Positions 57,520-64,000 of a stretch of 64,000 bases of DNA are shown piece by piece. Within the stretch, counting starts at the first letter, position 1. Each line of letters starts with the position of its first letter. The position numbers and the translations under genes were made by a program. A model generated the notes under the pieces. That model made no database searches, was not told where the DNA came from, and saw nothing but the letters and a program-made list of their open reading frames with translations. The DNA is from Isoetes taiwanensis (Eukaryota; Streptophyta; Lycopodiopsida; Isoetales; Isoetaceae). The stretch spans positions 6,321,890-6,385,889 of the forward strand of contig JAJEKV010000030.1 in assembly GCA_021234155.1 (NCBI GenBank). Reading direction: 5' to 3'.

Positions 57520-57900
57520 TGGGCCTATGTCCATAAATTTGCCAACATGCCCATGTGCTTATAAATTTGCCAACATGCCCATGTGCTTTGATATGTCATT
57601 GTGTCCATAAATTTGCCAACTTATGTCCATAAATATGCAAATTTGTGTCCATTGATTTAACCTGACCAAATGTGCTATCAATTTGTGTCCACCGATTTGG
57701 CAACAATCTCAACCACCAATTCTTTTGCCAACTTGCCTATATGCTGCCAACTTGTCAGACATGCTATTAGAAGCCATGTACAACATGCACAACATTTGCC
57801 AACTTGCTCATGTGTTCAATAAACTCAATCACCAATCCTTTTGCCAACTTGCCTATATGTTTTCAATTTGTCATACATGCATGTACAACATGCACATATG
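57520..57900 (+). repeat. Degenerate minisatellite (TTTGCCAACTTG)
   Basis: A core TTTGCCAAC(A/T)TG(C/T) recurs about nine times. The unit ATAAATTTGCCAACATGCCC plus ATGTGCTT is duplicated exactly (28 bp) at 57533–57588. No coding sequence in 57300–58100 otherwise. Confidence 0.8.
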
Positions 57901-58103
57901 AGATGATATGCATTGAACGGACGATCTCTCCCAAATCATGTTAGTTGTAGAGTATTGTCCCACACCCTAAGAAGCCATGTCTTGGGCCTACCAAAGTCCA
58001 TGGAAGTTATAATATAATTTAATTCATTCAATCAGGGTAAAAATTATATATCTTTTTTTTCCTTTTTTTTTTTAAATTGAAGCATAGTATATATATAGGC
58101 AAT

Positions 58104-58471
58104 TTATAAATATACACCTACATTTATGCAAAAATGTGAAAATGCCCCTATTTTATGGATATCTTATGGAAATGACCATAACTTTACCAAAGCTAAAATC
58201 ACTTGAATCGGAGCCCATAATCACAAAGTATGTTACTTTTATGTACAAAATTTTGTACGAATTTAAAAGGCTGTAAGTTAAGATCCTGAACTCCGATTGA
58301 GATGATTTCTTCCTTAAACAAGAAGACATCATCATTATCTTCCTTATCTACAATAGACCTGAAGGACCCATTCCCATTTCGATCATCACAAAAAACGTTA
58401 CGGTCAAAACTACCCCTTGAAACATGGGCATTTTCATATTTTTGCATAAATATAAGGGTATTTTTATACAC
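58104..58471. mobile_element. MITE with ~48-bp terminal inverted repeats
   Basis: TATAAATATACACCTACATT and TATGCAAAAATGTGAAAATG then CCCC at 58106–58150 are inverted at 58424–58471 (ATGGGCATTTTCATATTTTT, GCATAAATATAAGGGTATTT). Total 368 bp, no ORF of substance. Flanks show no certain target duplication. Confidence 0.85.
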
Positions 58472-58752
58472 TAGCATGCTCTCCATACGCCACATACAAG
58501 TATAAAAATACGTTTACAAATGGGAAATACAGTGCCATGAACCATTGCCACGCAAGAAATTGTTTTTGCAATCAGACCAGAAGCCGGCAGAAGCCACCAG
58601 AAGCTGCACAATCTGTTACAGCACAATCTACCTCAAGGTGCACAATTTACAAGACCTAAACCAAGGTAGGATATCTGGTAACAAGCAAATCCAAAGCCCA
58701 GTCCAAAGCCCAAATCCAAATCCAAAGCCCAATGGAACGAAGCGCCGAAGAT

Positions 58753-58763
58753 GATATAAGAGG
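58753..58763 (+). promoter_or_regulatory. Candidate TATA box for the reductase gene
   Basis: GATATAAGAGG lies after a CCAAAGCCCAAATCCAAATC repeat tract and 338 bp before the first ATG of the reductase ORF. Plausible core promoter by sequence only. Confidence 0.35.
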
Positions 58764-60763
58764 GCCAAACCATTGCTCATTCTCTGCTTGCTCATGAAAC
58801 CTCTCGACTACCTAAAACCATTCCACATTCTCTGCTTGCTAAAACAAACATGTTCATGGCAAAAGCGGCAAGCAAAAGGAGCTTCTACATGACACAAATT
58901 CAGAGGAGAGTTTCTAGCAATAATTTGTGCATCCAACTGATCCATTTGCAATCGGGAAGAAAAGCGAAGAACTGAAATAGATGAAGGTGGAGTTGTCCTC
59001 CAAAATCAGAAGCAAGAAGAACCAAGAAGCCGCCGAAGATGCCATCACAGGCCGATTTGGGCAGAGGCAGGCCATCCGAGCGCATCCATCGTGCTGCTCT
59101 TAGCAGCCCCCGTGAAGCCAAGGCCTGCATTTCCGACCATGAAGAGCAACCCAAAAAAAAAGAACGCCTCAGACCATAGACAAGAAAATAATTCCCCTTT
59201 TTTTCGGCCCACCTACGCCGAAATCTTAGGAAAAAGATATTTTGGGGACGTAATAGGTTACAAATTATATATTATTCGACCAAGCATGGTTCTTCCAAGT
59301 AATCAATCGGATCGGGCAAGGATGCACAAGGCGATCGAACTAGTGAAACTTGATGAGAAAGATCCGGCAAGAGCTTGCATTATGCAAGATGTGCCTACTC
59401 CACATCCCAAATCCGGCGAGCTTCTTCTCAAGATGCTCTGTCGTCCCATAAATCCTAGCAATATTTTGGCCTTACAAGGCCTCTATCCTTGGCAAATCGA
59501 CTCTTTTCCTGCCCATCTTGGCTTTGAAGGCATGGGGACGATTGAACAGCTAAGTTTTCCTTCTTAGGTCATAGTGATGCTTGATCCTTTTATAGCTGAT
59601 TCTTATATATATAGCAAATTTTATGTATATGTAGTGGTTTTAGGTCATTTGATGCTTGATCCTTTTGTAGTTGATTCTTGTCGTTTTGAATAATGTGCAT
59701 AATATTATGTCTAGCTTTGAGCAAGGCGTTCCTTTCTGTTCTTTCTTAGCAGAAAGAGCCAGTGAAATCTTTTTTCCTTCTAAAAGGTAAACTGCTTCAG
59801 ATTCGAGATGGCGTCACAGGGCTGGCATTAGGGCAGCATGTTTTTACCATATGTAACGGAGGGACATGGCAAGAATATCTTGTTATTCCTTATACCCTGG
59901 CATTCCCAATTCCAAATTCCATTTCTAACGAAGTTGCTGCACAATTTTATGTAAATCCTTGGACTGGTATATAACATTTGCATGCAGAACAATGGTGAAT
60001 CCATGTTTTGGTCCACTTATTTTTGTCGAAGCTTATAGTATCTTGCAAGAATTGAATGTTCCTCAAGGAGAATATATACTTCAAACAGCTGCAGGATCTG
60101 TTTTAGGTCGGATGCTCATCCAACTCGCACACTATCGAGGTATTAAGGTGAGCATGAATTTTTTCTACTCTATTCTATTCTACTCTATTCGCCTCATGTT
60201 AACAAAGGTTACCTCTTTCAAATTCTTTTATATTCATGCTGCTTCAACCATTTTATGCTAACATGCCACTTTTTCTATATGTTGTCCTATAGACGGTTGT
60301 GTCGAGTGTGAAAAATTCTGGTCTTGTTCTAGTATATGGACTTTTAGATGGACAGAATGCTGAAGTTGGCATCCAAGATTTGGTTTTTAGAGACGTAAAA
60401 GTTCATGGGTATTACATGAAGAATTGGTTTGAAAAACTTAGTTCGCTTGAATTTGATAATGCGAGAAGAGATATATGGGATTTAATGGAGAGAGGCTATG
60501 AAACCCATGGTAGGGGAAAAATTTGAGCTCAAAAGTTATCGCGAAGCCATATCAAAAGCAATGGTAAATTTTTATCCAAATCAGTGGACTGCTTCTAAAA
60601 GGATTGCACATAAAAACATAATTATAAAACATAATTATAAAACATAATTATAAGGGCTCTCGCTGCCCTACGTCACCCCCCGTGTGAATATGCACCCAAA
60701 CAAAAGGGGGTTTAAGGGGGAATTTAATTTTAATGCGTGTAATGTAATGGTTTGTGTTATAGG

Positions 60764-60800
60764 TTAAAAAAATTTTTTGCCCCTTCGGGGCCAAAAACAA
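60764..60800. other. GC-rich hairpin with TTCG loop
   Basis: TTTTTTGCCCCTTCGGGGCC then AAAAAC: a GCCCC/GGGGC stem extended by T/A pairs. It resembles, in style, the CCCTTCGGGG hairpin at 57164. Role unknown. Confidence 0.55.
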
Positions 60801-62655
60801 ACAACGTTACATGACACGTGGATGAGTTGATGTTGCGAATATAAGCAATGTAAGCTAAAAATCCATAAATGTGAATAGAACTGAAAATATGAGTTCTATT
60901 ATTAAGGGGGAAGTATAATTAGAGTAAGTTTCCCTGGTCTTGCATGATTTTTTTTGCTTTGCTAGATTGGCTACATATACAAATACATATACAAATACAT
61001 ATACAAATACAAATACATATACAAATACAAATACAAATTTGCCTAATTACAAGTCTAAGTGGCAATGGATCCCTTTACCACGTTGGTTCTCTATGGATGT
61101 GATCATAGTCAAGAACCAATCTGTCCATTTATGTCCACAAGACCAAAAGCGGGTTGTTCATGTTTTACGCTAATTTGCAGACACTTCAATGCTTGCAGAT
61201 TACGAATTTCTCCAATAATTTTATCTCTAAACCTGCAAGCTTGTAGGTTACTACAGTATTTCTGCATCATTGATTATTTTAAATAATAATAAGCAGTCTA
61301 TTTTAGCAACTCACATCCTTAGGTAAGCTCTCCAATTTTTGAAAGTACCTATAAGATTTGAATTGAATAAAAGATACCTACATATTTCATGAGCTATAGG
61401 AGCTCCCAAATGAGAACCTAGTTACAACATATCATAACAGAGCCATACGGTAAAAAAAGCATCTTTGAAAAAACCCCGAAAAAAAATAAACAAACCCTAG
61501 AGTAAAATCTGGTTTTGCGTACTTATACTTGGATCTTTTAGTTAGTATCTTTCGATTTGCATCGTGGCCAATGTCGAGTAGTTCAACAACATAGCCTTCA
61601 AGACTATTAGAAGTGTAAGAAATTGGATCTTTTAGTATCTTTCAATTTGCATCTAAGTGCAATGTCGTGAGTTCAACAACATAGCCTTCAAGACTATCGA
61701 ATCAGTAAAAAATTCTGCTCCATCACGAGAATGAGTGAATTTGTGTTGAAGTAGTTTGAAGCTTGTACATGTATGAGAATTTCCCAAATCGGATCAAACA
61801 ACCTACAAATAACAAAGCAAAATAGAAAAAGATGATGTATGAAAAAACGAAAAAACCTGGAGAAGCTCTAAAGGACTCTTTATGCATCTATAGAAGGAAA
61901 ACCTAAACTTCTTCCTTCGAAAGTACCATAAAAATGTTGCACGGTGAACAATATTACTTGCACGGCTTTGAGTACTTTGTTGGGTTTTATCTTAACTTCA
62001 GTGCAATCATTCAAGAGGTTAAATCAATCTCTAGCACACGAATGTGATCCACAATTCAGATTGAAAAACACAAGGGTTTTGTTAAGCAACAAATTTTAAA
62101 AACCCATTTATAAGGAAGAGCCCTTAAAGCATTGCAAAGGCGTGAGAAATCGAGGGACCCAAGAAGGCGGATGGGGAATTCTTGTTTGGCATGTGGAGGG
62201 AAAACAATAGTCCTTTCTAAACTTACCTTTAAACCGACCATAACCGTTCGAGGGTATTGAACAGGTTGCTCTAGAGTACCTTGAATAGGAGAGTTGGGAG
62301 CGACCCATGAATTTTTGAGCCATGTCCGCATGCCATTCGCTTCAACGAGCCCCAAAAAAAAAAAAACATAGAATCTGTACTAGAAAACCCTCGGATAATA
62401 AAGAGAACCCTAAACTAGCTCCATGCATGTGCTAGCAAAACAGAGGGAGTTGTGGCCGCCAAACAAATCCTAATACTGACTTGCTCGATGCTTGCATGTT
62501 TAGCCTCTAAAATAAAAAGAGGGCTTTTGTTGTGAGCCCTTAGCATTGAAAAAAAAAAAGCTAAATCAACGACTAAAAAATGGTGCACTCTAGATGTACG
62601 CATTAGTACATCCATTCGAATACGCCATGAAATCTTAGGAAAACCTTTGTGAAAA

Positions 62656-62886
62656 GTGTACAAAAACACAAAGAAAACCCCCTGTTATTATGCTACATAT
62701 GGAAGCGAAGGCGAAGAAAGGTCTTTTATTGATAAGCATATTTCTTCTCAGGTGGTACTTCAAGAAATTCGTAAGAAGTTGTATAATTGCTTTCAGATCT
62801 CCAATTGGCCTGATCGTATTAAATTTCCAATATGGAGTGATCATCTAAAAGTGATTGATGCTTCAGGGATATTTCTTACTTCTTGA
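62656..62886 (+). CDS. ORF at the 3' end of the retroposon
   Basis: Seventy-six codons: MYKNTKKTPCYYATYGSEGE, then SSQVVLQEIRKKLYNCFQIS and WPDRIKFPIWSDHLKVIDAS. It ends ~50 bp before the poly(A) run, as the last coding block of a retroposed transcript would. Protein-like composition, family not recognised. Confidence 0.4.
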   Translation: MYKNTKKTPCYYATYGSEGEERSFIDKHISSQVVLQEIRKKLYNCFQISNWPDRIKFPIWSDHLKVIDASGIFLTS

Positions 62887-63127
62887 AGTACTTTGTAATC
62901 TTTTGAGTGTATAATATGAAGTAAAACACGTTCTTCAAAAAAAAAAAAGCAATGGTAAATTTTCTTGCAGAAGTCATAAGGATACACTAGGAACCTTATG
63001 ATTTAAATTTTTTACCATTCATGATTGCAGGAGAAAGCACATGGGGGAAAGGTCCTCCTAGTATGAATTCATCTTAGATGCCTACAAATTTGACAATCAA
63101 TTTTGGGATCTTCCTAGCAGGTTTGAC

Positions 63128-63307
63128 ATGGATCTTGGAATAGGATCTTCATATATATCCTTAAATGTGCCTAACATTGCTTCTTTTGATATGTTAGATC
63201 TCCATATTGAAATAGAAGTTAAGGGGTCGTTGCATGTATTCAACCAAGAAAGATTGTTGGAAACGTTAATAGATGCTTTACATTACCTAATTCAGGGCCA
63301 TTTGTGA
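63128..63307 (+). CDS. Small hypothetical ORF downstream of reductase
   Basis: Fifty-nine codons from MDLGIGSSYISLNVPNIASF to LLETLIDALHYLIQGHL. The open frame extends upstream without an ATG to ~63064 (FILDAYKFDNQFWDLPSRFD). Strongly protein-like, with amphipathic helices at the end. It could be a 3' exon of a lost gene. Family not recognised. Confidence 0.4.
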   Translation: MDLGIGSSYISLNVPNIASFDMLDLHIEIEVKGSLHVFNQERLLETLIDALHYLIQGHL

Positions 63308-64000
63308 TAAGTTAATCTTACAATGCCACAATACCTAAATCCGTTTGCTAAGAAGTTAAGCTTACAATGTCATATAGTATTACTCGTCTTATTGGTAATA
63401 ATAGAAAATCTAATTTAAGCCAAAAAAAAATTGTGGAAGAGTTAGTGTAGGTTGCAACCAAGAGAATAGCTTGTCAAACACCTCCTCAAAGAAAACTTGA
63501 TGCTTACAACTAAGCGAATAGTTAGTCAACCATATCTTGAGAGGAAACTTAATGCTTCCATGATTTCAAGGCAAGTTTATGGCCATGGAATGAAAGTGCA
63601 ATGGTAATTCCCTAAGGAGAAATCTCCCGCACTAGGTGGACCGGTGGTTGCAGCGACTCTAGCATGTGCACTTGCATTTGCATTTTGAAATCTTTTGCTG
63701 GAGAATATTCTCGACAAAAAATATAAACACCATTTCCAATATACCTCCATCACCGACAACTAGCAATAGGGCATGCTTGATTTTACTTAAACTCCCTGGG
63801 TTTTACACTTCATGAGATGTCAACTGTGAAGTGAAACACGAAAGTGTCCATATTTGGGCTTTGTCTGTTCCTACTATCTATCTATCGCCATGTGATATGA
63901 AAGGCATTGATTATCTTTTCAAATGTTCGAAGGAAAATATAGATTTGTAAAATAAACAATGTGGCTGGCTAAGTATTTTGGAAGGGATGGTGCAAAACTT
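63308..64000. other. No gene seen
   Basis: AT-rich to the right edge; a short GAAAACTTGATGCTT and GAAACTTAATGCTT echo (63488, 63544) suggests a minor duplication. A small (TATC)n run is at ~63876. No coding motif. Confidence 0.55.

Larger units (their letters stand above)
60554..62963 (+). mobile_element. Poly(A) retroposon inserted on a splice donor, 19-bp TSD
   Basis: AAAAGCAATGGTAAATTTT occurs at 60554–60572 and 62945–62963. The insert (60573–62944) ends CACGTTCTTC plus a poly(A) run that merges with the second copy. This is the signature of target-primed reverse transcription by a LINE. Inside: (AAACATAATTATA)n at 60617–60654, (ACATATACAAAT)n at 60972–61036, a ~92-bp tandem duplication at ~61532–61710, and a 76-codon frame near the 3' end. 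No endonuclease or RT was recognised, so it may be a rearranged LINE or a retroposed transcript. Confidence 0.85.
59091..63066 (+). pseudogene. Enoyl-reductase-like MDR (zinc-type alcohol dehydrogenase family), broken
   Basis: Related to medium-chain reductases of the MECR/enoyl-reductase group. Exon 1 (59091–59549) has a GroES-like start: VPTPHPKSGELLLKMLCRPI, NPSNILALQGLYP, GFEGMGTIEQ. Exon 2 (from 59801): DGVTGLALGQHVF, GTWQEYLVIP, AAQFYVNPWT. Exon 3 (~60039–60147): ELNVPQGEYILQTAAGSVLG. Exon 4 (60293–60563): VKNSGLVLVYGLLDG, VFRDVKVHGYY, KFELKSYREAISKAM. Exon 5 (63031–63066): EKAHGGKVLLV and stop. Defects: exon 1 ends CAG then CTAAGT, one change from a perfect CAG|GTAAGT donor; the ~80-residue Rossmann core between exons 3 and 4 is missing; a one-base shift near 60507; and a 2.4-kb retroposon at the exon 4 donor. 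The start codon is uncertain (59091 or 59323). Confidence 0.85.

Noticed and set aside
57520-57900. CRISPR-like or regularly spaced array
   Set aside because: Repeats are degenerate and without unique spacers of constant length; it is a minisatellite in eukaryotic DNA.
58900-59154. 84-codon minus-strand ORF
   Set aside because: Antisense to the reductase leader, no recognisable motif.

Overview
The window is nuclear plant DNA that is dense in repeats. The evidence is spliceosomal genes with 75–90 bp GT–AG introns, an A-type plant cytochrome P450, a PLS-type PPR coding region, Ty1/copia elements, a Helitron and several non-LTR retrotransposons. The PPR wording (GR-IHEQ, DMYAKCGS), the mobile DUF7869-type gene and the large share of decayed transposons suggest a seed-free vascular plant, most plausibly a fern. 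That is an inference from style, not an identification. All coordinates of introns, repeats and termini were read by eye.

Layout. 0–4.4 kb: decayed Ty1/copia element with its 3' LTR. 5.3–9.1 kb (minus): frameshifted PPR pseudogene. 9.2–13.4 kb: a second copia ruin packed with tandem repeats, then another PPR relic. 15.2–17.1 kb (minus): broken DUF7869 transposon-type gene. 17.6–20.1 kb: LINE 1. 20.1–27.9 kb: GC-richer tract with a large unrecognised gene (23.2–27.9 kb) that carries a DGQH motif. 27.9–31.2 kb: candidate DNA transposon with terminal inverted repeats and two mirror clusters of an 18-bp palindrome. 32.2–36.9 kb: more LINE copies of the same broad type. 37.2–40 kb: Ty3/gypsy 3' boundary and LTR-like DNA. 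41.3–43.4 kb: nested duplications with a tRNA-derived SINE. 44.8–49.2 kb: Helitron with both termini readable and a captured CPSF73-II/Integrator-11 exon. 50.1–54.3 kb (minus): exons of a decayed ARIADNE ubiquitin ligase and of an unrecognised gene. 55.2–56.8 kb: the only gene that looks intact, a two-exon P450. 58.1–58.5 kb: MITE. 59.1–63.1 kb: an enoyl-reductase-like gene broken by a deletion, a lost splice donor and a LINE inserted on another splice donor.

Functionally the window is one probable working gene (the P450), possibly one or two unrecognised genes, and a graveyard of mobile DNA. The more interesting signals are the tRNA-SINE/LINE pair sharing a 3' end with copy-specific microsatellite tails, the Helitron exon capture, the LINE that duplicated a 5' splice site, the palindrome-bearing TIR element, the DGQH gene, and the P450 with an altered oxygen-activation motif.
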